In this document: in pieces, positions 17,577 to 26,474 of the stretch
How the letters are laid out: every line of letters starts with the position of its first letter
How positions within the stretch are numbered: position 1 is the stretch's first letter
Assembly (NCBI GenBank): GCA_020344215.1
Contig: CP070815.1
Location: 3,593,511 to 3,655,746 of the forward strand
From: Gemmatimonadota bacterium
GTDB taxonomy: Bacteria; Gemmatimonadota; Gemmatimonadetes; Palauibacterales; KS3-K002
DNA length: 62,236 nt
Reading direction: 5' to 3'
Program-made: the position numbers and the translations under genes
The notes under the pieces: generated by a model
Seen by the model: only the letters and a program-made list of their open reading frames with translations
What the model was told of the DNA's origin: nothing
The model's database searches: none

Positions 17577-19529
17577 TCACGGCTCTACTAACAGGTAGCC
17601 CACCATCTCGAGGTGCAGCGCCGAGCAGAACTCACTGCAGTAGAACGGATAGACGCCGGCCTGGTCGGCGACGAACTCGATCACCTCCGACTCGCCGGGC
17701 TCCAGACTCACGTTGATGTTGTACTTGTCGATGGCGAAGCCGTGTGTGCCATCGCGAATCGTCTCTAGGCTCGTCAGGTAGATCCTCACCCTGTCGCCAC
17801 GCCGGACCTTGATGTGCTCCGGGGTGAAGTGGCTACGAATCGCGGTCATGTACACGTTGACCGTGTTGCCGCTGCGCTCGACCTTCTCCTCACCCGACGT
17901 CACCGCATTGGGGTGCGACGCCATGTTGTGGGGGTCGAACCCGACCTCAGGATAGACGAGCCACGGGTCGAGCTTGTCCGCCTTGATGATCTGTGCGTAG
18001 TGCGGCTCGCCGATGCCGATGGGCATGTCGTACAGCAGCTGCATCGACTCACCGGTGACGTCGATGAGCTGGAAGTTCTGCGGGTGCAGCGGGCCCACCG
18101 GCATGAAGCGGTCGATCGACCACTTGTTGAGCGCCACCAGGTAGTTGCCGTCCGGCGAGCGCGTATCGCCCTCGGCGGCCGCCAGGTGGCCGATGTTGTA
18201 GTGGACGCCGATCTTCTCCTTCAGCGTGAAATCCTCGAGGCTCCACTTGGCTACCGCCGTCTCGATGAACAGCGACGTGTAGGCGCCACCGCGGCCGTCG
18301 AACTGGGTATGCAGTGGTCCGAGTCCCAGCTCCACCTGCGCCTCGAGCACGGCGTCGAAGTCGAGGACCGGCACATCGTACGGATCCCGCCCCGAGAACG
18401 TCTCGTTGGCGATAGCGGCCTGAATCCTCTCGAACGAGTAGACCGAGACGTGCGGATCGAGCTTGCCCGCCGTTACGATGAAGCGGCCGTCAGGCGTGAC
18501 GTCAGCGCCGTGCGGGCTCTTCGGCTCGGGGACCAAGTAGAGCAGCCCCTCACGGACCGACACATCGAGCGGGATCACGCTCATCCCCTGGACCTGCCGG
18601 ACGCCGTCCCCCGACTGGAAGATTTGCGCCGCTCTCTGCCAGTTGATGGCGTGCAGGTAGTCCATGTCGTTTGCCGAGGCGCCTGCCTCGAACGGCACTC
18701 CCGTGCTCTCAATGCCGCCCGTCGCCATCTCGGTGTTGAACGAGCCGAGGAACGCCCAGCCCATCGACGGGCCCTTGCCCGCATCGGCCAGGTCCTGCCA
18801 GTAAGGCGGCAGCTCGAGGCTGAACGACCGCGAGGGATCGATGCGGCCGGCGGCTCGGTCGAACTTCCAGAAGGTGACCGCGCCGCGATAGCGCTCCCGG
18901 TACTCGCTCAGGTCGGCGTAGCTCCCATCGAGCGGCACCGCGTACTGGCTCGACTGAATCACGTACTCGGTGTTCGGCGTGACGAAGGTGGCGCCGTGGT
19001 CGGAGCCCATCAGCGGGTTGTGGAGGATCTGCTTGGTCTCGAAGTCCTTGAGCGAGATCAGCGCTACGCGGGCGTTCGCCTTGTCGTCGATGAACAGCCA
19101 TTCGCCGTCATACTCACCGTCGGTCTCCGAGATCGCCGGGTGATGCGTATCACCCCAGAGAACCTCTCTGCCGTTGACCAGACCGCCCTCGATCGTCTCC
19201 ATCGTGCCGCTGGCGCCGTAACCGAAGCCCTGCCACGGCTCCGGCGTGAAGGCCGCGATTACCTTCAGTAGCCGCATCGACGGAAGGCCGATCACCAGCA
19301 CCTGACCGGAGTGGCCGCCCGATGAGAACATCACGTACTCGTCCAGCTGGCCCGTCGGCACGTAGGTCTTGAGTGCCGCTGTGATGTCCGCCTCGCTCAA
19401 GCCGCGCTCACGCGCCAGGTCGCCGACCGAGGCGCCCGCCGGGCCACGGGTGCACGACTGCGGGCCCACGATCGCCAGCGCGACGACCGCGAACGATACA
19501 AGTCCCCAAATCATCCCTTTCTTGCGCAT
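17577..19529 (-). CDS. nosZ: Nitrous oxide reductase, clade II (Sec-dependent) type
   Basis: Periplasmic copper enzyme reducing N2O to N2, 650 aa. The N terminus is a Sec-like signal without a twin-arginine motif, which marks the clade II (atypical) form. CuZ ligands are visible in GDTHHPAISETDG (H129, H130) and SDHGATF (H178). The C-terminal cupredoxin domain has the CuA motif with C631, C635, H639 and M642. A Cys at residue 26 after a hydrophobic run may allow lipoprotein anchoring. A cytochrome c lies upstream; maturation genes nosDFY and two orphan genes lie downstream. Confidence 0.96.
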   Translation of the reverse strand: MRKKGMIWGLVSFAVVALAIVGPQSCTRGPAGASVGDLARERGLSEADITAALKTYVPTGQLDEYVMFSSGGHSGQVLVIGLPSMRLLKVIAAFTPEPWQGFGYGASGTMETIEGGLVNGREVLWGDTHHPAISETDGEYDGEWLFIDDKANARVALISLKDFETKQILHNPLMGSDHGATFVTPNTEYVIQSSQYAVPLDGSYADLSEYRERYRGAVTFWKFDRAAGRIDPSRSFSLELPPYWQDLADAGKGPSMGWAFLGSFNTEMATGGIESTGVPFEAGASANDMDYLHAINWQRAAQIFQSGDGVRQVQGMSVIPLDVSVREGLLYLVPEPKSPHGADVTPDGRFIVTAGKLDPHVSVYSFERIQAAIANETFSGRDPYDVPVLDFDAVLEAQVELGLGPLHTQFDGRGGAYTSLFIETAVAKWSLEDFTLKEKIGVHYNIGHLAAAEGDTRSPDGNYLVALNKWSIDRFMPVGPLHPQNFQLIDVTGESMQLLYDMPIGIGEPHYAQIIKADKLDPWLVYPEVGFDPHNMASHPNAVTSGEEKVERSGNTVNVYMTAIRSHFTPEHIKVRRGDRVRIYLTSLETIRDGTHGFAIDKYNINVSLEPGESEVIEFVADQAGVYPFYCSEFCSALHLEMVGYLLVEP

Positions 19530-19565
19530 CGTCTGCCGATCCCCCTTGTTGGTGGTACGGTAATA

Positions 19566-19590
19566 GGTGATCAGTGATCAGTTATCACTC
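19566..19590. repeat. Heptamer repeat overlapping the cytochrome c stop codon
   Basis: Three tandem 7-bp units GGTGATC, AGTGATC, AGTTATC (19566-19586). The second and third units contain the TGA stop of the upstream cytochrome c gene on the minus strand. The run lies in the spacer before nosZ. Confidence 0.75.
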
Positions 19591-20057
19591 CCGTCAGCCT
19601 CCGCATCGTTCCACTTGAAGAACTCCAGCAGCGCCCAAGCATCCGCTTCCGTCACCCCCTGGTTCGCCATCGGCGTGAAGTACTGTCCGAGTAGCTCCTT
19701 GGCCGTCGCGTCGTTTGCCAGCATCGAATCGGGGTTGACGATCATGCCGATGATGAACTCCGGACTGCGTCGCTCGGCCACACCGGCCAGGTCGGGACCC
19801 ACCAGCCGACCACCCCCTACGGTGTGGCAAGCCGTGCAGCCCTTCGCCTGCATCAGCGCCTCGCCCTGTGCCGCCAGACCAGCGTCGACTTCAGCGGCCT
19901 CTGCTCCCCTTGAGCTCGGCCCCCCGGCTGGCGTCTCCTGCGTCGCCGAGGCCTCGTCAGTCGTCCGCCCTCGCCCTTCCTCCGACTCAGCGGCACAAGC
20001 GCTCAGACAGAGCGCGCTCAACAGAGCAGCCAACCTCCACACACCTCTCACTCGCAT
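19578..20057 (-). CDS. Lipoprotein cytochrome c, likely electron donor to NosZ
   Basis: 159-aa class I c-type cytochrome anchored as a lipoprotein (lipobox ending LSAC, C21), followed by an acidic/Ser/Pro linker. The haem site is CTACH (C74, C77, H78) and the likely distal Met is M130 in FTPMANQ. It overlaps the Rrf2 gene by 10 bp and precedes nosZ by about 50 bp, so it most likely delivers electrons to NosZ, as small cytochromes do in other clade II clusters. The last codons lie in a heptamer repeat. Confidence 0.9.
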   Translation of the reverse strand: MRVRGVWRLAALLSALCLSACAAESEEGRGRTTDEASATQETPAGGPSSRGAEAAEVDAGLAAQGEALMQAKGCTACHTVGGGRLVGPDLAGVAERRSPEFIIGMIVNPDSMLANDATAKELLGQYFTPMANQGVTEADAWALLEFFKWNDAEADGSDN

Positions 20058-20464
20058 AGGTCCACTTCCCCCAGCAGATCCGCTATCGCGGTTTGTTTGA
20101 AGAACTCGATCACCGGATCAGAGGCCGCTCTCCAGTGCTCGTGGACCCGGCAGGGTGAGTCGTCCGAGCACTCCCCTCGACCCAGCAGGCACGAACGCTG
20201 CTGCACCAAGCTGTTGAACGGCGCGATCACTTCAGCCAGCCACAGCTCCTCCGGTGGCCGGGCCAGCCTGAAGCCGCCCCGCGGACCACGCTCCGAGACG
20301 AGCACCCCGGCCCGCGCCAGGCTATGCAGGATCTTCGACAGGTAGTTCCCCGGCAGACCGAGCCGGTGCGCGACGTGGGCGGCGCCCAGCGGGAGTCCCG
20401 CCGGCTGTTGGGCCAGGCAGAGGACGGCTCTCAGGGCGTATTGGTCAGTCTTTGAGATGAGCAC
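20048..20464 (-). CDS. Rrf2-family regulator with cysteine triad
   Basis: 138-aa winged-helix Rrf2 protein of the IscR/NsrR type. It has the usual N-terminal DNA-binding domain (about residues 1-75) and three cysteines, C92, C99 and C105, suited to hold an Fe-S cluster that could sense NO or oxygen. The spacing is C-x6-C-x5-C, one residue longer in the first gap than the x5/x5 pattern I know for NsrR and IscR. As first gene of the nos operon it probably controls nos expression. The start is GTG 20464 with no Shine-Dalgarno, so the mRNA may be nearly leaderless. Confidence 0.9.
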   Translation of the reverse strand: MLISKTDQYALRAVLCLAQQPAGLPLGAAHVAHRLGLPGNYLSKILHSLARAGVLVSERGPRGGFRLARPPEELWLAEVIAPFNSLVQQRSCLLGRGECSDDSPCRVHEHWRAASDPVIEFFKQTAIADLLGEVDLCE

Positions 20465-20470
20465 TATAAG

Positions 20471-20486
20471 TCATATTAACATGTGA
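20471..20486. promoter_or_regulatory. Candidate Rrf2 operator/promoter of the nos operon
   Basis: AT-rich imperfect dyad TCATA-N6-TGTGA in an otherwise GC-rich stretch, six bases upstream of the Rrf2 start. It overlaps where the -10 region must lie and would suit autoregulation. No experimentally known motif is matched exactly. Confidence 0.3.
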
Positions 20487-20595
20487 AAGAGAACAATAGC
20501 AGAGACCTCGGTGCACGCAACCCCCCCTCTTGCCCAGTCCCGGTCCTCCGCCCTAACGTGCCCGGCGCCAGGACGATCACCCGCTGGAGAGGCTT

Positions 20596-21222
20596 GTGGA
20601 CGAGGGTGCTCACCCCCGCGGCCCTGTTGAGGGGGCCGCCGATGAGAGGGCGAACGACGGCTCATCCCCGCCCGTCGAGGAACGGCGGATACGGGGCCAG
20701 GCGCTGCTCCGCCTTGCCTTTTACGGCACGGTGGCGGCGCTGGCGCTCGTCCGTTTCTGGCTCAACCCGCCGGTGCACCTGCCGATCGTGCTAATCCTGG
20801 CCACCTGGTACGTGACCGCAGGGGTGTTCTTCGCCTTGCGGCCTCGCGAGCCGGGAGCGGGCTGCCTAGCCGTCGCCCTGCGCTTCGTCTTCTTCGTCTA
20901 CGAGGTGTCCGCAGTGGTGGTGGTGACGCACCATCTGGGGGGCACTGGCTGGCTCACCGTCCTTCTACTCGTGTACCCGGTCGTGGAGATGAACGTCCTC
21001 GGTCCGGGACGGGCGGGAGTCGCGGCCTCAGCGATCGCGCTAGCGGCCTGCACGGCGATGGCGGCGCTGGAGGCGCTGGGCTGGCTACCGCACGACCCGT
21101 TTTACAGCGTCGCCGACCCGCTCTACCGCGAACCTGCCTACGTGCTGCTCGTCCTACTCGTGGGGACTCTCGTGCTCGGCGGGCTGCCCGCCGGCGCCGC
21201 ACGATGGAGGTCCGGCCCCTAG
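20596..21222 (+). CDS. Six-helix membrane protein, possibly a truncated sensor
   Basis: 208-aa protein with a polar N terminus of about 35 residues, then about six membrane helices (to about residue 200), ending abruptly after a short basic tail (ARWRSGP). The helix pattern, with VVEMNVLGPGR between helices 4 and 5, resembles the membrane sensory part of histidine kinases or diguanylate cyclases. The catalytic part is missing and I see no kinase or GGDEF motif in the following 250 bp. It is divergent from the nos operon. The start is a GTG with GGAGAGG just upstream. The sensor origin is a guess. Confidence 0.6.
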   Translation: MDEGAHPRGPVEGAADERANDGSSPPVEERRIRGQALLRLAFYGTVAALALVRFWLNPPVHLPIVLILATWYVTAGVFFALRPREPGAGCLAVALRFVFFVYEVSAVVVVTHHLGGTGWLTVLLLVYPVVEMNVLGPGRAGVAASAIALAACTAMAALEALGWLPHDPFYSVADPLYREPAYVLLVLLVGTLVLGGLPAGAARWRSGP

Positions 21223-21477
21223 CCGCAGTGACTCGCCAGCCCTGGAGCTGATCGTCGCCAGCGTGCAACAGGGGCTCGTGGCCTCGCCCCGTGAGCCAAG
21301 GGAAAACCATGCTGCTACTGCTCTCGAGCGGGGTATGCATCTTGCGCTGGTCGTCCACACTCCCGCCGCAACATCAACCGGTCACAGCCTCTGCGGCGTC
21401 CCCCGGGAACGCCGACGGGTGCGCGTTTGGCTATCGGGGCCACCCCCGGGCCCCAGGGAAGACGGGAGTATGACCAT

Positions 21478-23712
21478 ATGATCCAGGACGCCGCGCGTAC
21501 CTCATTACCCACCGCATTCCTGCTCTCGCTCCTCGTTCTGACGGGGTGCGCGGAGGACGAGCTGCCCACTGCACCGGCCACTGACCGGCCAGCGCCGATC
21601 GATATGAGCGGCGCGGCCTCGGTCACAGTCCTCGAGGTCCTAGAGCTGGAGACGCTGGGCGGGGAGCTTAGCGAGGCCAGCGACGTCAACGACCTCGACT
21701 GGATCGTCGGTATGAGCAGCACGGACGGCGGGTACCACGCGACCTTGTGGCAGGCGGGCGTGGTCCGGGACCTGACGGTCGAGGCCGGGTTCACGCGGGC
21801 GACAGCGGTAAGCAACACGGGCTGGTTGGCCGGCGTGGCGGGCAACGAGGCAATTCGCTGGAACGAGTCGGCGGGCCCGCCCGAGCTACTGGGGGTCCCG
21901 GGCAGCCTCTCGGATTCCTGGGCGATTGCCGTGAACAACGCCGGACACATCGCCGGCGGCGGCCTTGCATCTGTATTCCGCCCGCTGAAATGGACGGACC
22001 ACTGGCACAGCTGGCAGGTTGAAGGAGGCGGGGAGGACATCAACGACGCCGATCGGATGGTCGGCTGGGCGCGGGTCGACGGCTGGGGTACGGCCGTCGT
22101 GTGGGCGTGGGATGACTGGATGGTGCCGCTGGGGACCCTGGGCGGGGACCCGGAGAGCATAGCTCTCGGGATCAACAACCTCATTCCCGCACAGATCGTA
22201 GGAGCGAGCATCTCCGAATCCGGCAGCCACCCGCGCGCCTTCATCCGCAACGACGGAACGATGACAGAGTTACACGCGCTGAGCGGGGCTGGCGGCTGGG
22301 GCGAGGCGAACGACATCAACGAAGCCGGCTACGTCGTCGGCGCGAGCCAGGCTGTCGCCGGAGGGCCTCTGCGTGCCACGCTCTGGACGCCGGAGGGGGA
22401 GGCGGTCGATCTGGGCGGACTGGGCGACGGGACCGAGGACCGCATCGCCTACGCGATCAACAACAAAGGCACGGTCGTGGGCATCAGCTGGATCTCCGGC
22501 GAAGCGCACGCGACGGTTTGGCACGTGGATATCCCCGAACCATCGCCGAATGTGCTCGATACCGATGGGGACGGCATCGTTGACGCGGTAGACACGGATC
22601 CCTTGACACCCTCCGACGCGTTCAGCGACGAGGGGGTGGGAGGGTCGACCACGGGCTGGATCACTGAGAGAGGATACCAGTACCCCAGGGTGACCGACGA
22701 GCCAGACCCCCTCGGCATAAGGATCAAGACCTATGCCCGGGGGTCCTGGCGCGCCACCGTCAGCCACTGTGACGACCACGCGATCGTCTGGTACGGACCC
22801 GGCTCCGAGGCCATCGTCACCTGCGGCAGTGTCGACATCAAGGCAATCGCCGCCACCGTGGACATCCTGCTCATCGCCTGGAATGACGCCAGCGCCTGGG
22901 TAGACATGCTGCCGGCGGGCAATGGTCTGTCCTTCGATCCCGAGGCCGCCACGATCACGGCGTACGCCAGCAACACTGTGGACCTCTTGATCTTCACTGA
23001 GCTAGGCGATGTCTTCTTGAAGCCCGGTGAGACGATTCAAATAACAGAAAGCCAACCGCCGACAGAGAACCAGCCCCCGGTCGCCGACGCCGGCTCCGAT
23101 CAAACCGTCGAGTGCACCGGCAACAGCGAGGCCGAGATCACGCTCGACGGCTCCGCGTCGAGCGACCCGGACGGAGACGTCCTGACCTACACCTGGAGGC
23201 TGGACGGCGAGGTGATCGGCCAGCCAACGACTGACCCGACTGCGCAGGTCACTCTGGGCCTTGGGACGCACACCATAGAGCTCATCGTCGAAGACGGCAA
23301 CGGTGGCAGCGACACCGACGAGGTCGAAGTCACGGTCGAGGACACGCAGGCGCCCACCATCGCCATGACGGTCGACCCGGCGGAACTCTGGCCCCCGAAC
23401 CACAAGATGGTTCTCGTGGCCGCGGGCGTCTCCGCCTCGGACGCCTGCTGCGACGTGATGCTGGCGGTGGACGTCGTCAGCAACGAGCCGGAGGACGGCA
23501 CAGGGGACGGCAGCACCGACCCGGACTGGCAGGTCGTGGACCTGGGGGACGGGACGTTCGACGTCTACGTGAGGGCGGAGCGTGCGGGAGGTGGCGACGG
23601 CCGCGTTTACACCATCACCGCCACCGCCAGCGATAGCGAAGGCAACGCGACCACGAGCGCGGGCACCGTCACTGTGCCCCATGACCGGGGCGGCAAGAAA
23701 GGGAAAGGCTAG
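21478..23712 (+). CDS. HAF-repeat lipoprotein with EF-hand-like and PKD-like domains
   Basis: 744-aa surface lipoprotein. Lipobox LVLTGC is followed by about ten HAF-type repeats (about residues 40-345), each with an N-D/E-x-G-x-V-V-G-like core alternating with H/R-A-x-x-W. Next come a calcium-binding-like DTDGDGIVDAVDTDP segment, a region without recognised fold, then a PKD-like domain (PPVADAGSDQTVECTG onward). A final Ig-like domain ends in a Lys/Gly-rich tail. I chose ATG 21478 because it directly precedes the signal sequence; an earlier in-frame codon at 21427 adds unlikely residues. Function is unknown; adhesion or matrix binding is likely. Confidence 0.85.
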   Translation: MIQDAARTSLPTAFLLSLLVLTGCAEDELPTAPATDRPAPIDMSGAASVTVLEVLELETLGGELSEASDVNDLDWIVGMSSTDGGYHATLWQAGVVRDLTVEAGFTRATAVSNTGWLAGVAGNEAIRWNESAGPPELLGVPGSLSDSWAIAVNNAGHIAGGGLASVFRPLKWTDHWHSWQVEGGGEDINDADRMVGWARVDGWGTAVVWAWDDWMVPLGTLGGDPESIALGINNLIPAQIVGASISESGSHPRAFIRNDGTMTELHALSGAGGWGEANDINEAGYVVGASQAVAGGPLRATLWTPEGEAVDLGGLGDGTEDRIAYAINNKGTVVGISWISGEAHATVWHVDIPEPSPNVLDTDGDGIVDAVDTDPLTPSDAFSDEGVGGSTTGWITERGYQYPRVTDEPDPLGIRIKTYARGSWRATVSHCDDHAIVWYGPGSEAIVTCGSVDIKAIAATVDILLIAWNDASAWVDMLPAGNGLSFDPEAATITAYASNTVDLLIFTELGDVFLKPGETIQITESQPPTENQPPVADAGSDQTVECTGNSEAEITLDGSASSDPDGDVLTYTWRLDGEVIGQPTTDPTAQVTLGLGTHTIELIVEDGNGGSDTDEVEVTVEDTQAPTIAMTVDPAELWPPNHKMVLVAAGVSASDACCDVMLAVDVVSNEPEDGTGDGSTDPDWQVVDLGDGTFDVYVRAERAGGGDGRVYTITATASDSEGNATTSAGTVTVPHDRGGKKGKG

Positions 23713-23733
23713 TGAAGCGGTAGGCCCCCGGTC

Positions 23734-24471
23734 CTAGATGCCCGCGCGCTCGTAGACCGACACATGCCAGATGCTCGAGGCGGTGAACGGCTCGCGTCGC
23801 CAACCGCCCCAGCGCTCGCGCAGCTTCAATCCTGCCAGCTGGGCCATCAGGTCGAGCTCTCCGGGCCAGGCGTAGCGGATTCTCACCGGATAGAACTTGA
23901 TGCCCTCCTCCGAGAGCACTACGTGATGCGAATCGACGCGTTGTCGCGTCGGGTCGTGTTTCGACACCTCGAGGACCACTTGGTCCAGCTCCCACCTCCC
24001 GAGACCGACACGCTGGCCGCGATCGAAGCGGGCCGGGTCCGGCAGGAACGCCTCAACGACGTAGAGACCTTCATCGCTGAGACGCGCCGCCACGTTACGG
24101 AAGCAGCGAAGTTGCTCCTCCTGGGTCAGGAGCGAGAAGATGGTGCTGAAGGTCACGGCGATGAGCGAGAACTCGCCTTCCACATTCACGTCGGCCATAT
24201 TGCCGACCGTGACCGGAATGCGATCTCCGCCCGGCTTGGCCCGCAGCTTCGCCACCATCGACTCCGAGCTGTCTATGCCGTGCACCTCGATGCCGCGCTC
24301 GGCCAGCGGTAGCGCGACGCGACCGGTGCCGATCCCGAGCTCCAGCACCGGACCGGGTCCGCTGAGCTGGGCCAGGAAGTCGATCGCCCCCGTCGTGTCA
24401 AGCTCGGAGTACCACTCATCGTAGACGTCGGCGATCCGCTCGCCGTAAGTGGACGCGTCGTACACGCTCAT
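23734..24471 (-). CDS. Class I SAM-dependent methyltransferase
   Basis: 245-aa soluble methyltransferase with motif I LELGIGTGR (about residues 43-51), the acidic GIDSSESM motif and a later GNMADV segment. N-terminal YGERIADVYDEWY is common in methyltransferases of the Methyltransf_25 type. No substrate can be assigned. It is convergent with the HAF lipoprotein gene, 21 bp from its stop. Confidence 0.88.
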   Translation of the reverse strand: MSVYDASTYGERIADVYDEWYSELDTTGAIDFLAQLSGPGPVLELGIGTGRVALPLAERGIEVHGIDSSESMVAKLRAKPGGDRIPVTVGNMADVNVEGEFSLIAVTFSTIFSLLTQEEQLRCFRNVAARLSDEGLYVVEAFLPDPARFDRGQRVGLGRWELDQVVLEVSKHDPTRQRVDSHHVVLSEEGIKFYPVRIRYAWPGELDLMAQLAGLKLRERWGGWRREPFTASSIWHVSVYERAGI

Positions 24472-24615
24472 AGATTACCCTCCTGGCCGGCATGTCGGTC
24501 GACCCGATATGCTACGTTGAACGCCGGCAGCGGCCAAGGGTAACCCGGGCGGCGGAGCTGCGCGGCCTTCCCGCGGCACGCAGCGCGCTGTAGAGTAGTT
24601 GCAGGAGGAAGCGGC

Positions 24616-25719
24616 GTGACGACTCTAGCTCAAAAGCTCGACGCACGAACCCGGCCCGGCGAACTCTACGAGCTCAAGGGTTTCGGCTCGCTGCGCTGCG
24701 TCGCCTGCGGGTTGCGCTGCGTGATCAGGCCCGGCCGCCGCGGCGTATGCCGGGTGCGCTACAACGACGGCGGCACGCTCATGGTCCCCTGCAACTACGT
24801 CGTCGCGCTGCAGTGCGACCCCACCGAGAAGAAGCCACTGTTTCACGTCTTCCCCGGCTCCGACGCCGTCACGTTCGGCATGCTGGGATGCGATCTGCAC
24901 TGCGACTACTGCCAGAACTGGCTGACCTCGCAGGCGCTGCGAGACGAGACCGCCGGCGTCGGCCCGCGCGACCTTACGGCCGGGGAGATCGTCGACCTGG
25001 CGAGGCGCCGGCAGGCGCGGCTCGTCGTCTCCTCCTACAACGAGCCGCTGATAACAGCCGAGTGGGCGGCCGAGATCTTCACGCTGGCGCGGTCCGAGGG
25101 TCTGCACACGGCGTGCGTGTCCAACGGTAACGCCACCGCCGAGGCGCTCGACTACCTGCGTCCCTGCACCGACGCCTTCAAGATCGATCTCAAGACGATG
25201 TCGGACCGCCGGTACCGTAAGCTCGGCGGTGTCCTGCGCGACGTGCTGGACACCGTACGCCGTGCCTACGAGAAGAGGTTCTGGCTCGAGATAGTCACGT
25301 TGGTCGTCCCCGGCTTCAACGACTCGGACGACGAGCTGCGCGAGACGGCGTCGTTCATCGCATCGGTATCTGCGGATATCCCGTGGCACGTGACCGCGTT
25401 CCACCCGCACTACAAGAAGACCGGTGTGGGAGGCACTTCGCCCAAGCAGTTGATCCGAGCCGCGGAGTTCGGACGTGAGGCGGGGCTCGACTTCGTGTAC
25501 GCGGGCAACCTCCCCGGCACGCTGGACAGCTGGGAGAACACCTACTGCCCCGGTTGTAGCCGGCTGCTCATCGAGCGGGTCGGACACCACATCAAGAGCG
25601 ACGAGCTCAGCCGAAGCGGCGGCAACTGCCCGGCCTGCGGCTACTCGGTCCCGGGGATCTGGCCGGAGCCAGCCGAGGCCACCACGCCGGCAGCCCCGTT
25701 TCGCAGTTCCTGTGGCTGA
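24616..25719 (+). CDS. amrS: AmmeMemoRadiSam-system radical SAM enzyme
   Basis: 367-aa radical SAM protein of the AmrS group, related to pyruvate-formate-lyase activating enzymes. The cluster motif is CDLHCDYC (C92, C96, C99), preceded by a Cys-rich N-terminal segment CVACGLRC (about 28-35). A C-terminal zinc-ribbon-like part has CPGC and CPAC. The established family co-occurs with AMMECR1 and Memo proteins, which are not in this window. The substrate is unknown. The start is GTG 24616 behind a strong AGGAGG site. The gene is divergent from the methyltransferase. Confidence 0.9.
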   Translation: MTTLAQKLDARTRPGELYELKGFGSLRCVACGLRCVIRPGRRGVCRVRYNDGGTLMVPCNYVVALQCDPTEKKPLFHVFPGSDAVTFGMLGCDLHCDYCQNWLTSQALRDETAGVGPRDLTAGEIVDLARRRQARLVVSSYNEPLITAEWAAEIFTLARSEGLHTACVSNGNATAEALDYLRPCTDAFKIDLKTMSDRRYRKLGGVLRDVLDTVRRAYEKRFWLEIVTLVVPGFNDSDDELRETASFIASVSADIPWHVTAFHPHYKKTGVGGTSPKQLIRAAEFGREAGLDFVYAGNLPGTLDSWENTYCPGCSRLLIERVGHHIKSDELSRSGGNCPACGYSVPGIWPEPAEATTPAAPFRSSCG

Positions 25720-25791
25720 GATGGGGCTGCGGGACCGCGCGACGGCTTCGCTAGGCTCGATTCCGGCAGCACCCGGACGCCGGAGAATCTC

Positions 25792-26472
25792 GTGACCATG
25801 AAGGCGACCTCGGATATCGAAGCGTTGACCCGGCCGTTTGCCGGCGGCCCGACCCGGGGCAAGTTCCTCGATTGGGCCATCTATCGCACTCACAAACTGG
25901 GCCAGCGTATCGGCTGGGCGCTGGGCCGCGAGAAAGTGCGTCCGCACCGGCAGCTGCTCAGCTCGGCGGTGGAGCGGCTACGCGACTCCTTCGGCGAGCT
26001 GACCTGCGTGGAGACCGGTTGCATCCGCCGGGCCGACGAGGGCACGGACAGCACCCTGGCGATAGCCACAGCGCTGGGTGAAAGTGGCGGGACTCTTTAC
26101 ACGTTCGAGCTCGAGGCCGAGCACATAGCCGTCTGCCGGTCAGTGTGCCACCAGGTCAACGACCGAATCCGCTACGTAGAAGGAGATTCTCGGACGAACC
26201 TCCGCAAGCTAAGAGCAGATGGCACGCTGAAGGTCGTGCACCTGGCGTTCTTCGACTCCGGCGACGACGCCGACCTGATCTGGGAGGAGTTTCGAGCGAT
26301 CGAGGATCTGTTCGTGCCGGGCAGCATAGTGATCGTCGATGACGCCATCCCGCCGTCGGTCAAGGGCCGTCGCGTCAAGCCGTACCTCCACCGCCGACTG
26401 GATTGGGACACGCGGGTCACCTACACCTGGCACGGCATGCTGGTGGCGCAGAAGCGAACCGGCGGCCGTTGA
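25792..26472 (+). CDS. Class I SAM methyltransferase-like protein
   Basis: 226-aa protein with a methyltransferase-like Rossmann pattern: CVETGCIRR in the motif I position (about 77-85), LYTFELEAEH (acidic loop), a YVEGDS segment and VIVDDAIPPS. The motif I glycines are fewer than usual, so activity is not assured. The N-terminal basic helices and position near two glycosyltransferase genes suggest a role in sugar or envelope polymer modification. The start is GTG 25792 with GGAG six bases upstream; ATG 25798 is an alternative. Confidence 0.78.
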   Translation: MTMKATSDIEALTRPFAGGPTRGKFLDWAIYRTHKLGQRIGWALGREKVRPHRQLLSSAVERLRDSFGELTCVETGCIRRADEGTDSTLAIATALGESGGTLYTFELEAEHIAVCRSVCHQVNDRIRYVEGDSRTNLRKLRADGTLKVVHLAFFDSGDDADLIWEEFRAIEDLFVPGSIVIVDDAIPPSVKGRRVKPYLHRRLDWDTRVTYTWHGMLVAQKRTGGR

Positions 26473-26474
26473 AG

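Noticed and set aside
17814..19271. 485-codon plus-strand frame opposite nosZ
   Set aside because: Antisense to nosZ, which has clear copper ligands; Arg/His/Val-rich translation without a domain.
24625..25947. 440-codon minus-strand frame opposite the AmmeMemoRadiSam gene
   Set aside because: Antisense shadow of a radical SAM gene with intact CxxxCxxC motif.
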